Assembly (NCBI GenBank): GCA_012517905.1
Contig: JAAYUE010000033.1
Span: 31,284 to 95,283 of the forward strand
Reading direction: 5' to 3'
Length of the DNA stretch: 64,000 bases
From: Clostridiales bacterium
Lineage (GTDB): Bacteria > Bacillota > Clostridia > Christensenellales > CAG-138
Shown here: positions 15,543 through 24,396 of the stretch, one piece after another
Layout of the letters: every line of letters begins with the position of its first letter
Numbering within the stretch: the first letter of the stretch is position 1
The notes under the pieces: model-generated
Databases searched by the model: none
Told to the model about the DNA's origin: nothing
The model's input: the letters and a program-made list of their open reading frames with translations, nothing else
Made by a program: the position numbers and the translations under genes

Positions 15543-17135
15543 TCAGATGCTCTCCACCGCCGCTTTTTCGGCGGCAAGGCCGCTCAAGTAAGCCTTGAGA
15601 AACACGCTGAATCCCGCCATGCCCGCCTCGTCCGGCGAAACGGTCGAAATATCCGCGCCCGCGAATACGCGCTGCTCAAGATACGCATCCAGGCTTTCGC
15701 CCTCGCGCTTCCAGATTCGATACGCCGCGAGGATGGCCATGCCGTGCGGCCCGCCCTCGCCCGCCGTCGCCATCACGGAGACGGGGATGCCCATCGCGTC
15801 CGCCATGTATTTCTGCCCGACATATTCGGTTTTAAAGAGGCCGCCGTGCCCCATGAGCCGGTCGAGCTTCGCCCCTTCCCGATAGAGGATCTCCATGCCG
15901 ACGCGCAGGGACGCAAGCGTGGAATAGAGGCTTGCGCGGAGGAAATTCGCCAGCGTAAACTGCGCCTCCGGCCGGCGCACCACCATCGGCCGCCCTTCTG
16001 AAAGGCCCGTGACCGGCTCGCCGGAGAGGTAGTTGTAGGTGAGCACGCCCGCGCAGTCCGCCGCGCCCTCGAGGCTTTTTTGATAGAGCTTGTCATAGAG
16101 CTCCGGCGTGGCGGGATTCGCCCCGAAGAGCGCCGCCGTTTCTTTCAGCACCCGGACCCACGCGTCCCAGTCCGAGGTGCAGTTGTTGCAGTGCGCCATC
16201 GCCACGGGGCGGCCGGCAGGCGTCGTCACCATGTCAATCTCGGGATACATACGGCTCAGCGGCCGCTCCAGCACCAGCATGGCGAAGATGGACGTGCCCG
16301 CCGAGACGTTTCCCGTGCGCACGGCGACGGAGTCGGTCGCGATCATTCCCGTGCCCGCGTCGCCTTCCGGCGGCGCCATGGGGATGCCGTCTTTGAGGCT
16401 TCCACTCGGGTCGAGGAGTATGGCGCCCTCCCGCGTCAGCCGCCCAGCAGGCTGCCCGGCGACAAGGACTTTCGGCAAAATATCCCTGAGCGTCCAGCCA
16501 AACCCGTACGGTTTTGCCAGCCTGTCAAACGCCGAGAGCATCGTCTCGTCGTAGTCGTTCGTCTCCGAATCGATGGGAAACATACCGCTTGCCTCGCCAA
16601 CGCCGAGGACGCGCTCGCCCGTGAGCCTCCAATGGACGTATCCCGCCAGTGTGGTGAGAAAACCGACGTCTGTAACATGCGCCTCTGTATCGAGCATCGC
16701 CTGATACAGATGCGAAACGCTCCAGCGAATCGGGATATTGAAGTTCAGCTTTTCGCTGAGCGCCTTTGCCGCGCGCTCCGCGTTGGTGTTTCGCCAGGTG
16801 CGAAACGCCGCAAGCTGCTTTCCCGCAGCGTCAAACGGCAGATAGCCGTGCATCATGCCCGAAATGCCGATTGCGCCGACGCTCGCCAGGCTCTCTCCGT
16901 ATTTTGACAAAACGTCCTCTTTCAGCGCGCGGTAGCTCGCCTGAAGCCCGCGCTCCGCCTCCGAAAGATCGTATGTCCAGTAGCCGTTTTTCAGTTGGTT
17001 TTCCCAGGCAAAGCTGCCGGAAGCGATGGGATGATGCGCTTCGTCGATGAGCACGGCCTTGATGCGCGTGGAGCCAAGCTCGATGCCGAGCGCGGTTCTC
17101 CCCTCCCGAATGGCAGTGGCGGCGGGTTCGATCAT
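15543..17135 (-). CDS. FGGY-family carbohydrate kinase
   Basis: A 530-residue sugar kinase of the xylulokinase/ribulokinase superfamily. The N-terminal phosphate loop reads LGIELGSTRIKAVLID (about 17-32). GISGMMHGYLPFD at about 92-104 is the substrate region. ATP-site motifs are GNVSAGTSIFAML (about 276-288) and GHGGLFKTEYVGQK (about 425-438). GGAGG lies 8 bases before the ATG. It is the last gene of the deoxysugar cluster, 89 bases after the dehydrogenase, with a possible promoter of its own. Its substrate is unknown; the family includes kinases for L-xylulose, L-ribulose and others. The cluster already has a rhamnulokinase-type enzyme, so this second kinase suggests another ketose intermediate. 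Confidence 0.85.
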   Translation of the reverse strand: MIEPAATAIREGRTALGIELGSTRIKAVLIDEAHHPIASGSFAWENQLKNGYWTYDLSEAERGLQASYRALKEDVLSKYGESLASVGAIGISGMMHGYLPFDAAGKQLAAFRTWRNTNAERAAKALSEKLNFNIPIRWSVSHLYQAMLDTEAHVTDVGFLTTLAGYVHWRLTGERVLGVGEASGMFPIDSETNDYDETMLSAFDRLAKPYGFGWTLRDILPKVLVAGQPAGRLTREGAILLDPSGSLKDGIPMAPPEGDAGTGMIATDSVAVRTGNVSAGTSIFAMLVLERPLSRMYPEIDMVTTPAGRPVAMAHCNNCTSDWDAWVRVLKETAALFGANPATPELYDKLYQKSLEGAADCAGVLTYNYLSGEPVTGLSEGRPMVVRRPEAQFTLANFLRASLYSTLASLRVGMEILYREGAKLDRLMGHGGLFKTEYVGQKYMADAMGIPVSVMATAGEGGPHGMAILAAYRIWKREGESLDAYLEQRVFAGADISTVSPDEAGMAGFSVFLKAYLSGLAAEKAAVESI

Positions 17136-17156
17136 GGATGCGTCCTCCGTAATCTT

Positions 17157-17179
17157 GTTTCGTTATCGTTTCAATTATA
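17157..17179 (-). promoter_or_regulatory. Putative promoter and LacI-type site before the FGGY kinase
   Basis: On the minus strand, TATAAT (17174-17179) is followed directly by GAAACGATAACGAAAC (17157-17172), which contains two GAAAC units. The same GAAACG word follows the -10 of the two divergent promoters at 25.6-25.8 kb. The -35 is poor. A TCCGGCGG/CCGCCGGA hairpin lies just upstream. Confidence 0.4.
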
Positions 17180-17224
17180 ACAGATCCGGCGGACAACACC
17201 TGCCCGCCGGAAACGTTCAGTCCC

Positions 17225-18484
17225 TCATTTTTGCCGTTTTTCCAGCAGATAGTGCTCCGCCTCGGCATTCCAGAGCCCGTTGTGTGCCGTGACGATGTTG
17301 TCCAGCTCGGCAAACAGCGGTTCGGTCTTTCCCTTTTCGGCAAAGTCCGCAATCGCGGTCAGCGGCAGGTCGATCTGCGTATAGATCAGCTTTTTGCCGC
17401 CGGGGATCTTCGGCAGGTTCGTCGTCGTCTCCACCACGCAGTCCAGGCCGCCGATGTGCGTGATCATCGCCGCGGGGTTTAACAGCCCCTTGTTCATCAT
17501 GGCGATCGCCTCGCGCATGTCGTCCGTGTTGCCGTGGTTCGTCGCCGCCACGTGCGTGCGGCCGTAGTGCACGTTGTAAAAGTTCACCGTGGCGGAAAAC
17601 TGCGTGTCCGAAGGGCCCGCAAAGAAGTTCAGACACCCATCCACCGCCAGAATCGCGTCCCCCTGCTCAACCACCGGCTTCACCGGCGCAAAGCAGATCA
17701 CGTCGTCATAGCCCGTTCCGCCGGTGAGTTCCCGCAGCGTTTCGGCGGGATGCTCCGCCTTGCCGGTGTTGACGTAGTGCAGCTCGACGCCGCACGCCTT
17801 CGCGTGCTCGACCGTATAGATGCTCTCCGCCCGCGCAAGACGCGCGTCGTCGATGTCCGTCACGACGAGCAGGCTCGGCTTTCTGTCGCAGTGCAGCGCG
17901 TAGTCGATCGCGCCGAGCCCCATCGGTCCTACGCCCGCGAGCAGCGCCATCTTGCCGCCTTCCACAATGCCCATGTCGTGCACGTATTCGCCGTCTCTGG
18001 TGTGATACATCGCGTGAAACGTCGCGATAATGCAGCTCATGGGCTCGGCCAGCGAGCCGTAGAAGTAGACGTCGCTGTTGTAGGGCAGGAGGCAGTCCAT
18101 ATGCAGCGTTTCCCAGGGGATGTTGACATACGTCGCGTCCCCGCCGCACTCACGAAAGGAGTACCCCGGCGCGGTCAGAGAGCCCTGATACATGTGCGCG
18201 GGCTGGATGACGAACCCGTCGCCCTTTTTGAACTTGTGCGCCCAGTTCCTGCCCACCTCGTCCACGATTCCGCAGAACTCGTGCCTGATGATCGTGGGGT
18301 TTGTCGCCACGTCGTCCGGCACGCGCTTGTGCGCCGCGCCCTGCTGCAGCGCCTTGTAGGTGGACATGCAGATGCTGTCCGAGATCACCTTGCACCGCAC
18401 GCCGTCGTCACCGACGGGGCTCAGTTCAAACTCCTCCAGCCGGATATCGTGCGCGCCGTAGAGGCGCACCGCTCTCGTCTTCAT
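17225..18484 (-). CDS. Zinc-type alcohol dehydrogenase, SorE (L-sorbose-1-phosphate reductase)-like
   Basis: A 419-residue medium-chain dehydrogenase. The N-terminal GroES-like half contains the zinc/active-site pattern SICMSTYKALQQG (C at about 32) and RHEFCGIVDEVG. The Rossmann half carries MALLAGVGPMGLGAIDYAL at about 176-194 and an acidic LLVVTDID loop, which suggests NAD. The closest family I recognise is SorE-type sugar-phosphate reductases, which interconvert ketose 1-phosphates and alditol phosphates. The start at 18484 has AAGGGAG 7 bases upstream and follows the PHP gene stop by 4 bases. Context suggests it acts on a phosphorylated deoxysugar intermediate. This is an inference. Confidence 0.8.
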   Translation of the reverse strand: MKTRAVRLYGAHDIRLEEFELSPVGDDGVRCKVISDSICMSTYKALQQGAAHKRVPDDVATNPTIIRHEFCGIVDEVGRNWAHKFKKGDGFVIQPAHMYQGSLTAPGYSFRECGGDATYVNIPWETLHMDCLLPYNSDVYFYGSLAEPMSCIIATFHAMYHTRDGEYVHDMGIVEGGKMALLAGVGPMGLGAIDYALHCDRKPSLLVVTDIDDARLARAESIYTVEHAKACGVELHYVNTGKAEHPAETLRELTGGTGYDDVICFAPVKPVVEQGDAILAVDGCLNFFAGPSDTQFSATVNFYNVHYGRTHVAATNHGNTDDMREAIAMMNKGLLNPAAMITHIGGLDCVVETTTNLPKIPGGKKLIYTQIDLPLTAIADFAEKGKTEPLFAELDNIVTAHNGLWNAEAEHYLLEKRQK

Positions 18485-18488
18485 GTGG

Positions 18489-19607
18489 TTACTCCCTTTC
18501 TCCGTTTTCATGCCGGATCAAATGCCATGTGCTTTCTATCAAATTCGAGAATTGTTCTTCCCGCATTTTTTCAATCGTGAATCTCTGCCGCGGCGAGTTG
18601 ATGTCCTCGCCGCTGATCTGAAGCATGCCGTATCGGTCGCAAAGCTTCCGCAGCCGCTCAATCTGCGCCTGCGTGTTGCGCGTCGGCATATACGTCACCG
18701 CATGCACGCCCGCCGTATCGAGGATTTCAAACAGCTCGTCGAGGTAGTCGTCCTCGAACTTCTGCGCCTTCTTGTCCCCGGTCACGCTGTTTGTCACGTC
18801 GCCGAGATACGCATACGCAAGGATGCCGCCGGAGGATTGCGCGAAACGCACAAACTCGCGCAAACTCGGGCACTCGTTTGTCGCGTCGATGTACACCTTC
18901 GGGATACAGTCCTTCTTCAGCGCGCCGACCAGATCGTATTCCGCGAGCATCCGCTCCTTTTCGCCCGCGCCTTCCGGCAGGCTCGCCTTGCCCAGCGCGA
19001 TGAGCTGCCGCGCGAGCGCGAGCATGAGGTGCCGTTCGGTGACGCTTCCGCCGTCCGCAAACTGCGAAAGCGGCAGCACGTCCCGCTCGAAGTCGAGCGA
19101 CACGCCGTCGTTTTTGTACAGCGCATTGATCCGCGCCACCATCTGCCGGTTTCTTTCGTTTCTTCTTTCCCGCAGCGGCGCGAAATACGCCTGCACCTTG
19201 CCGATGGTTTCGTGCGGCACGGCGTGCAGCGCCACATAGCTCACGCCGGTCTGGTCGGGGTTGTTCGTGCACCGGTCCTTGAGCGATGTTTCGGCAAACG
19301 ACACGCGCGCCTCGACGCCGACCGTCGTCGGGATGCCGACGATCTTACCCGCCTCGATGAACTCCTCCGCCCCGCCCATGCTGTCGTGGTCCACGATCCC
19401 GCAGGTGGCCAAGCCCTCCGCGCGCGCGGCGTACACCGCCGCCGACGGCGAGTAGGGCGAAAACGAATAGGTCGTGTGGATGTGGTTGTTCACCATGCGC
19501 GGATCGACGGGCGGAAAATCCGCCGCTTCGACCGCGCGCCTGAGCGCGGACAGTCGTTCGTCTCTTGTTTCCGCGTTGAGTTTTTGGAGCAACCCGAGAT
19601 CGATCAT
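18489..19607 (-). CDS. PHP-domain metal-dependent phosphoesterase-like protein
   Basis: A 372-residue protein with a PHP domain. NNHIHTTYSFSPYSP at about 40-54 gives the first metal histidines, CGIVDHDSMGGAEEF at about 69-83 the next Asp-His, and VGVEARVSF the glutamate. A central helical insertion (about 110-230) precedes the last metal residues around SGEDINSPRQRF (about 338-349). PHP enzymes hydrolyse phosphate esters or act as polymerase/exonuclease domains. Here there is no polymerase part, and the gene is locked inside a sugar operon: its ATG overlaps the SDR stop (ATGA). A role in hydrolysing a sugar phosphate formed by the cluster is plausible but unproven. Confidence 0.8.
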   Translation of the reverse strand: MIDLGLLQKLNAETRDERLSALRRAVEAADFPPVDPRMVNNHIHTTYSFSPYSPSAAVYAARAEGLATCGIVDHDSMGGAEEFIEAGKIVGIPTTVGVEARVSFAETSLKDRCTNNPDQTGVSYVALHAVPHETIGKVQAYFAPLRERRNERNRQMVARINALYKNDGVSLDFERDVLPLSQFADGGSVTERHLMLALARQLIALGKASLPEGAGEKERMLAEYDLVGALKKDCIPKVYIDATNECPSLREFVRFAQSSGGILAYAYLGDVTNSVTGDKKAQKFEDDYLDELFEILDTAGVHAVTYMPTRNTQAQIERLRKLCDRYGMLQISGEDINSPRQRFTIEKMREEQFSNLIESTWHLIRHENGERE

Positions 19608-20479
19608 CTGAGCATCACCTGTCCGCCGGTCACCGGAATCGCCTGCCCCGTTTCGTAGGTCTGCTCCACGGCGTAGAAGATCGCCTTTGCCACGTCCGAC
19701 GGCAGACAGCCGCGCTTGATCAGCGACTTGCCCAGATAAAACTGTTTCACATCCTCGATGGTCTGCGCGCCCGGCACCTTGCCCGCGCGCAGATACTGCA
19801 CGAACAAGCCGCGCTCGGGATCGCTCCACAGCGGGCCGTCGTAGTAGTTGCCGGGGCAGATGGCGTTGACCTTGATGTTGTAAGGCGCAAGCTCCAGCGC
19901 GAAGCTCTGCACGAGCCCGATGCCGCCGAACTTGCCGCCCGCGTAGGCAAAGTTTTTGTTGCTGCCCTCGAGACCCGACTTGCTGTTTACTTCGATGATG
20001 TCGCCCATCCACGAAGGATCCGCCGCGAACTGCGCGCGCATGATCCGCTGGGCGTATTTCACGCAGGTGAAGAACGCCGTGTAGTTGATGGCGGTGACAA
20101 ACTCGAAGTCCTTCTTCTCCATCTCGTCCAAAGAACCCGCTTTCAATACGCCCGCGTTGCTGACGAACAGGTCCAGCCCGCCGAACAACTCCACGCACGC
20201 GGCGATCATGCCCGCGACGCTCTCCTCGCTCGAGACGTCCGCCTGTACCGCCACCGCGCGCTCGCCGAGCGACGCCGCGACCGTCTTTGCCAGCGGTTCG
20301 TTCAAATCGGCGATCACCACGCTCGCGCCCTCGCGATAGAGTTCCTCGGCGATGCCTTTGCCGAACCCCTGCGCGCTGCCGGTTACGATCGCGATCCTGC
20401 CGCCAAGCCGGCCCGCGACTTTCTTTCTGTTGCGTACCTGTTCGGAAGCGATCCGCTCCCATTTCGCTAGATCGATCAT
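19604..20479 (-). CDS. SDR-family NAD(P)-dependent sugar (phosphate) dehydrogenase
   Basis: A 291-residue short-chain dehydrogenase. The cofactor motif TGSAQGFGKGIAE is at about 33-45. An acidic residue follows in VVIADLN, which favours NAD. The NAG motif is in LFVSNAGVL, and the catalytic Ser and YxxxK lie in NSKSGLEGSNKNFAYAGGK (Y at about 174). It resembles sorbitol-6-phosphate 2-dehydrogenase and the dehydrogenase half of RhaD-type bifunctional enzymes. An N-terminal extension of about 25 residues precedes the fold. Both ends overlap neighbours by ATGA (rhaB-like upstream, PHP downstream), so it is tightly coupled in the operon. The substrate is unknown. Confidence 0.85.
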   Translation of the reverse strand: MIDLAKWERIASEQVRNRKKVAGRLGGRIAIVTGSAQGFGKGIAEELYREGASVVIADLNEPLAKTVAASLGERAVAVQADVSSEESVAGMIAACVELFGGLDLFVSNAGVLKAGSLDEMEKKDFEFVTAINYTAFFTCVKYAQRIMRAQFAADPSWMGDIIEVNSKSGLEGSNKNFAYAGGKFGGIGLVQSFALELAPYNIKVNAICPGNYYDGPLWSDPERGLFVQYLRAGKVPGAQTIEDVKQFYLGKSLIKRGCLPSDVAKAIFYAVEQTYETGQAIPVTGGQVMLR

Positions 20480-21954
20480 TTCTTATCTCTCTCCATGTAC
20501 CCCATGAGCCGTCCGTACGCGTCTTCCCATGCCTGCGTGCGGCGGCTTTCGTAGCATTCGGTGGCAAACGACGCGCGGACGACCGCACGCGCATCCTCCA
20601 CGCCGCCGAGTTCGCCGAGCGCGACCGCCTGCATCAAGAGATTGCCCACGCAGGCGCTCTCCACGGGGCCGGCGATCACGGTTCTGCCGGTCGCATCCGC
20701 CGCAAGCTGGTTCATGAGCTTGTTCTTCGTGCCGCCGCCAACGATGTTGAGCCGCTCGATGCGCGCGCCGCGATATCCTTCCAGCGCCTCCAGCGCAAAG
20801 CGGTATTTCAGCGCAAGGCTGTCATAGATGCAGCGCGCGACTTCGCCCACCGTCTCGGGCACGGGCTGATGCGTCCGCTCACAGAATGCCTGAATCTTTT
20901 TCTGCATGCCGCCCGCGGCATAGAAGCTCGTATCGTCGGTATCAATAATGCTCACAAGCCCCTTGCTCGCGCGCGCCTGTTCGTCGATTTCATCATAGCT
21001 GTAAAAACGGCCCTGCTTCTGCCAGTCCCGGCGGCATTCCTGCACAAGCCAGAGCCCCATGATGTTCTTCAGCAGACGAAAGTTTCCCTGCACGGTGCCC
21101 TCGTTGGAAAAGTTCGCGTCAAACACCGCGTCCGTCCGGACCGGCCGCTCGACCTCCACCCCGAAGAGCGACCACGTACCGCTCGAACAGAATGCGAAAC
21201 TGCCTTCGCCCGGGATGGCGGCGACCGCCGACGCCGTGTCGTGCGAGCCCACAGCCGCAAACGGCACGCGAGAGATGCCGAGCTCCTCCGCCACGGCGGC
21301 GCGGATGCTGCCGCGCAGCGTGCCGGCCAGGTCCACATCCGTAAACACGCCCTCGGGGATGCCGAGCGCGCGCATGGTTTCGCCGTCCCAGCGGCGGTGT
21401 TCGCCGTCGTAGAGCATGCTTGTGGTGGCGATGGTATACTCCGTGCCCCGCTCGCCGGTGAAAAAATAGCCGTACAGATCGGGCGAGAAGAGCAGCGTCT
21501 CTGCGCTCGCAAGCGCCGGGTCGTGTTCCCGGACGCGCGAATACAGCTGATAGACCGTGTTAAACGGCATGCTCGCGATGCCCGTGCGCGAAAACAGCGT
21601 CTTCTGCGGCACGAGCGCATGCACGCTTGCCATCTCCGCCTCGGTGCCGTTTCGATAGCAGCGGGGATTGCCCAGCAGCGCGCCGTTTTTATCGATGAGG
21701 CCGAAATCCACGCCCCAGGTATCGATGCCGAAGCAGTCCGCCTCGAGTCCCTCGTGCTTAAGCTTGAGAAACGATTCCTTGAGCTGGCGGTAGAGGCCGA
21801 GCGCATCCCAGTAATACAGGCCGTTCTGCTCGACCATGGGGTTGTCGAAGCGGTGCACCTCGGTCAGACCGACGCGCTCGCCATCGAACGCGCCGAGCAC
21901 GGCGCGCCCGTTCGACGCGCCGAGGTCAAACGCGAGAAGCCGCTTCGCCATCAT
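20476..21954 (-). CDS. Rhamnulokinase-family sugar kinase (RhaB-like; probable L-fuculose or L-rhamnulose kinase)
   Basis: An FGGY-superfamily kinase of 492 residues with RhaB-type motifs. These are LLAFDLGASNGRAVLG at the N-terminus, FGIDTWGVDFGLID at about 75-88, VGSHDTASAVAAIP at about 235-248, SSGTWSLFGVE for ATP binding, and LNIVGGGTKNKLMNQLAAD at about 399-417. It would phosphorylate the 6-deoxy-ketohexose made by the isomerase in this operon. As the isomerase is FucI, L-fuculose is the likelier substrate; several Firmicutes use RhaB-like kinases for fuculose. The ATG overlaps the fucU stop by 4 bases. No class II aldolase of the FucA/RhaD type follows, which is unusual. Confidence 0.88.
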   Translation of the reverse strand: MMAKRLLAFDLGASNGRAVLGAFDGERVGLTEVHRFDNPMVEQNGLYYWDALGLYRQLKESFLKLKHEGLEADCFGIDTWGVDFGLIDKNGALLGNPRCYRNGTEAEMASVHALVPQKTLFSRTGIASMPFNTVYQLYSRVREHDPALASAETLLFSPDLYGYFFTGERGTEYTIATTSMLYDGEHRRWDGETMRALGIPEGVFTDVDLAGTLRGSIRAAVAEELGISRVPFAAVGSHDTASAVAAIPGEGSFAFCSSGTWSLFGVEVERPVRTDAVFDANFSNEGTVQGNFRLLKNIMGLWLVQECRRDWQKQGRFYSYDEIDEQARASKGLVSIIDTDDTSFYAAGGMQKKIQAFCERTHQPVPETVGEVARCIYDSLALKYRFALEALEGYRGARIERLNIVGGGTKNKLMNQLAADATGRTVIAGPVESACVGNLLMQAVALGELGGVEDARAVVRASFATECYESRRTQAWEDAYGRLMGYMERDKK

Positions 21955-22397
21955 TTGATCACGCCCTTTTGCAGGATGATGTTGGCATAGACCGCCTCTT
22001 CACCGGTCTGTACGATCACGGCGCAGGCATCCGCCTTGTCGTAGAAGGCATAGCGCTCATACTGCGCGACGGCCTGCCCGCCGCGCGCGTCGTGCTTTGC
22101 GACGATCGCGCGGTATTCGTCGTGAATCGGAATTTTCATGCCCTTGTCGCGCACGTCCACGTCCATCACCATCGCCGGCTCGTCCGTATACGCATCGAGC
22201 GGCATGAGCTGCAAAATGGCCTCGAGCAGCGCGGGCACGCCCAGCCCGTCCGCGCGGACGAAGACGGCGCCGCAGCGCTTGGCCGCGCTCTGTCCGGGAT
22301 AGTTCGCGTCCGCAAGCAAAATCTTATCGCCGTGCCCCATCTCGCAGAGCGCCTTGATCAGGTCCGGAGAGAGCAACTTGGGAATGTTGAGCAGCAT
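21951..22397 (-). CDS. fucU: L-fucose mutarotase (FucU/RbsD family)
   Basis: A 148-residue protein of the RbsD/FucU family, which interconverts sugar anomers before isomerisation or transport. The signature CEMGHGDKILLADANYP at about 18-34 carries the conserved His and Asp. PIHDEY (about 89-94) and the C-terminal tract VYANIILQKGVIK are typical of FucU. It is coupled to the RhaB-like kinase by an ATGA overlap and follows fucI by 136 bases that contain a hairpin. The fucose assignment rests on the neighbouring isomerase. Confidence 0.88.
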   Translation of the reverse strand: MLLNIPKLLSPDLIKALCEMGHGDKILLADANYPGQSAAKRCGAVFVRADGLGVPALLEAILQLMPLDAYTDEPAMVMDVDVRDKGMKIPIHDEYRAIVAKHDARGGQAVAQYERYAFYDKADACAVIVQTGEEAVYANIILQKGVIK

Positions 22398-22424
22398 AAC
22401 CGTTTCTCCTTATAAAACGCAATT

Positions 22425-22461
22425 CGCGCTGTCGGCTGCTTGCGCAAGAACCGGCAGCGCG
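22425..22461. repeat. Hairpin between fucI and fucU
   Basis: CGCGCTG (22425-22431) pairs with CAGCGCG (22455-22461), with a further CTTGCGCAAG palindrome inside. There is no T-run, so it could be an RNA processing or stability element. Confidence 0.45.
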
Positions 22462-22533
22462 AACGCATATTTTCTGTGATTTCTTCTGTCGATTGGAGGG
22501 GGACGGAACGTCCCTTTCTCAGGTCAGGCTACG

Positions 22534-24321
22534 TTACCGATAGAGCGGGCCGTAGGCGGTGCAGGCGCGGTAATCCGCACCCTCGAGATCGTCGGTTCCA
22601 AACGCGACCCATGTGGCGGGCCGGAAGACGCGCTCACTCGACACGTTGTGCATGGAGACCGGAACGCGCAGCATGGACGCCATGGTGATCAGCAGATCTC
22701 CGATGTGCCCATAGCAGAACGCGCCGTGGTTCGCGCCCCAGTTGGCCATGACGCTGTATACGTCCGTAAACGCGCCTTTGCCGGTCAGAATCGGGGCGAA
22801 CCAGGTCGTCGGCCACGTCTTATCCGTGCGCTCGTCCAGCGTCTTATGCACCTGCGGGTCCAGCTCGCAGGTATAGCCTTCGGCAAGCTGCAGCACGGGG
22901 CCGAGGCCCTTGACGATGTTCAGGCGCGCCATGGTGACGGGCATGCCGCCGCGCGTGCCGCTGATGTAATGCGAAGAATAGCCGCCCCCGCGGAAGTAGA
23001 ACTGGTCCGCCGCGCACCAGTCGGTCGCCTTGAGGCAGGCGTCCGCGTCCGCCGCGGTCATGTCATAAAACGGCTTGATGACGGGGGTGCCCGTCTCGTC
23101 GGAAACGGCGCCGGTTCCGTCGAGCGAGGCTGCGCCGGAGTTGATCAGATGGATGATGCCGTCTTTGGCATAGCCCGTGAGCGCCTTGCCGGTGACACGC
23201 TTGACCGCCTCCGGGCTCCAATAGGTGCGCACGTCCGCAAAGATGCCGGGGGTGTCGGACAAGAGGTGCTCAAAGAGCATCGTCATGGCGTTGAGCGTGT
23301 CGTTTTCGGTGCCGATCACGAACGCTTCCCGCAGTCCGTTCCAGTCGAACTGGCTGTTGAGCATCGCCTCTAAAAAGTCGAAGTTCGGTTTGTAGTCCGT
23401 CCACTGCCGCTGGCCCTGAATGCCGCCGACGATGGCGTTGTGTCCGCAGGATTCTTCGACGAAGCCGAGCTCGGCCAGACGCGGGTTGCCGATCATCAGA
23501 TCGCGGACGATCATCATACTCTTGACCACAAACGCCCATTGCTCTTCTTTTTCTTCGCGCGAAAACTTCATGTCGTCGGGGTTTTTGTCGACGCCCTCGT
23601 GGCAGTTTTCCTTGGTCCACTTCAGCGCGCGCTCAAACTCTTCGTGGTCGTAGATGCCCTTGTCGATGCGGCGGAGGATCTCCGTTTCGTCCACGCTCTC
23701 GCTGCGCAGGCCGAAGTATTCGTAAATCGTCTGCTGATCCAGAATGCTGCCCGCGATGCCCATGCACATGGAGCCGATCTGCAGATAGCTGTTCTGGCGC
23801 ATGCCCTTCGCCGCGAGCGCCGCTTTTGCAAAGAGCAGGATCTTTTCCGCCACGTCCTCGGGAACGGACGTGTCCGTCGCGTCCTTGACGTCCCGGCCAT
23901 AGATGCCGAAGGCGGGCAGCCCCTTCTGGGAATGCGCCGCGAGCACCGCCGCAAGAAACACCGCGCCGGGACGCTCCGTGCCGTTGAAGCCCCAGACCGC
24001 CTTGATCGTGTGCGGATCAAAGTCCATGACCTCCGTGGAATAACACCAGCAGGGCGAAACCGTCAGCGTGACGGCGACGCCCGATTTTTCAAACTTCGCC
24101 TGGCAGGCGGCCGCTTCCTTCACCCCGCCGATGGTCGTATCCGCAATGACGATCTCGACCGGATCGCCGTTGGGATAGCGCAGGTTGTCGGTAATCAGCC
24201 TGGCCGCAGCCTTCGCCATATTCATGGTTTGGTCTTCCAGGCCCTCGCGCACGCCGTTCCGCCGCCCGTCGATGCAGGGGCGGATGCCGATCTTCGGCAG
24301 GTCAATCGCATAACGGTTCAT
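22534..24321 (-). CDS. fucI: L-fucose isomerase
   Basis: A 595-residue aldose-ketose isomerase, close to the family length of about 590, converting L-fucose to L-fuculose (and often D-arabinose to D-ribulose) with a divalent metal. FucI signatures include [19 protein letters not shown] at about 12-30, [16 protein letters not shown] at about 107-122, [18 protein letters not shown] at about 308-325 and [15 protein letters not shown] at about 473-487. The start at 24321 has GAAGGAGAG 6 bases upstream; an upstream in-frame ATG has no such site. It follows the LacI gene by 75 bases in the same direction, so it probably shares the LacI promoter, with the GC-rich inverted repeat between them as a possible attenuator. 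Confidence 0.93.
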   Translation of the reverse strand: MNRYAIDLPKIGIRPCIDGRRNGVREGLEDQTMNMAKAAARLITDNLRYPNGDPVEIVIADTTIGGVKEAAACQAKFEKSGVAVTLTVSPCWCYSTEVMDFDPHTIKAVWGFNGTERPGAVFLAAVLAAHSQKGLPAFGIYGRDVKDATDTSVPEDVAEKILLFAKAALAAKGMRQNSYLQIGSMCMGIAGSILDQQTIYEYFGLRSESVDETEILRRIDKGIYDHEEFERALKWTKENCHEGVDKNPDDMKFSREEKEEQWAFVVKSMMIVRDLMIGNPRLAELGFVEESCGHNAIVGGIQGQRQWTDYKPNFDFLEAMLNSQFDWNGLREAFVIGTENDTLNAMTMLFEHLLSDTPGIFADVRTYWSPEAVKRVTGKALTGYAKDGIIHLINSGAASLDGTGAVSDETGTPVIKPFYDMTAADADACLKATDWCAADQFYFRGGGYSSHYISGTRGGMPVTMARLNIVKGLGPVLQLAEGYTCELDPQVHKTLDERTDKTWPTTWFAPILTGKGAFTDVYSVMANWGANHGAFCYGHIGDLLITMASMLRVPVSMHNVSSERVFRPATWVAFGTDDLEGADYRACTAYGPLYR

Positions 24322-24396
24322 AACAATCTCTCCTTCTGTTTGTTTCAATCTATCCTGTTACCGTCCCGGCCGGCGCCGGTCGGCGTTGTTCCGTCC

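Noticed and set aside
19608..20594. Extension of the PHP protein upstream over the SDR gene
   Set aside because: The extra part is Arg-rich and antisense-like in a shifted frame of the SDR gene; the ATGA overlap marks the true start.
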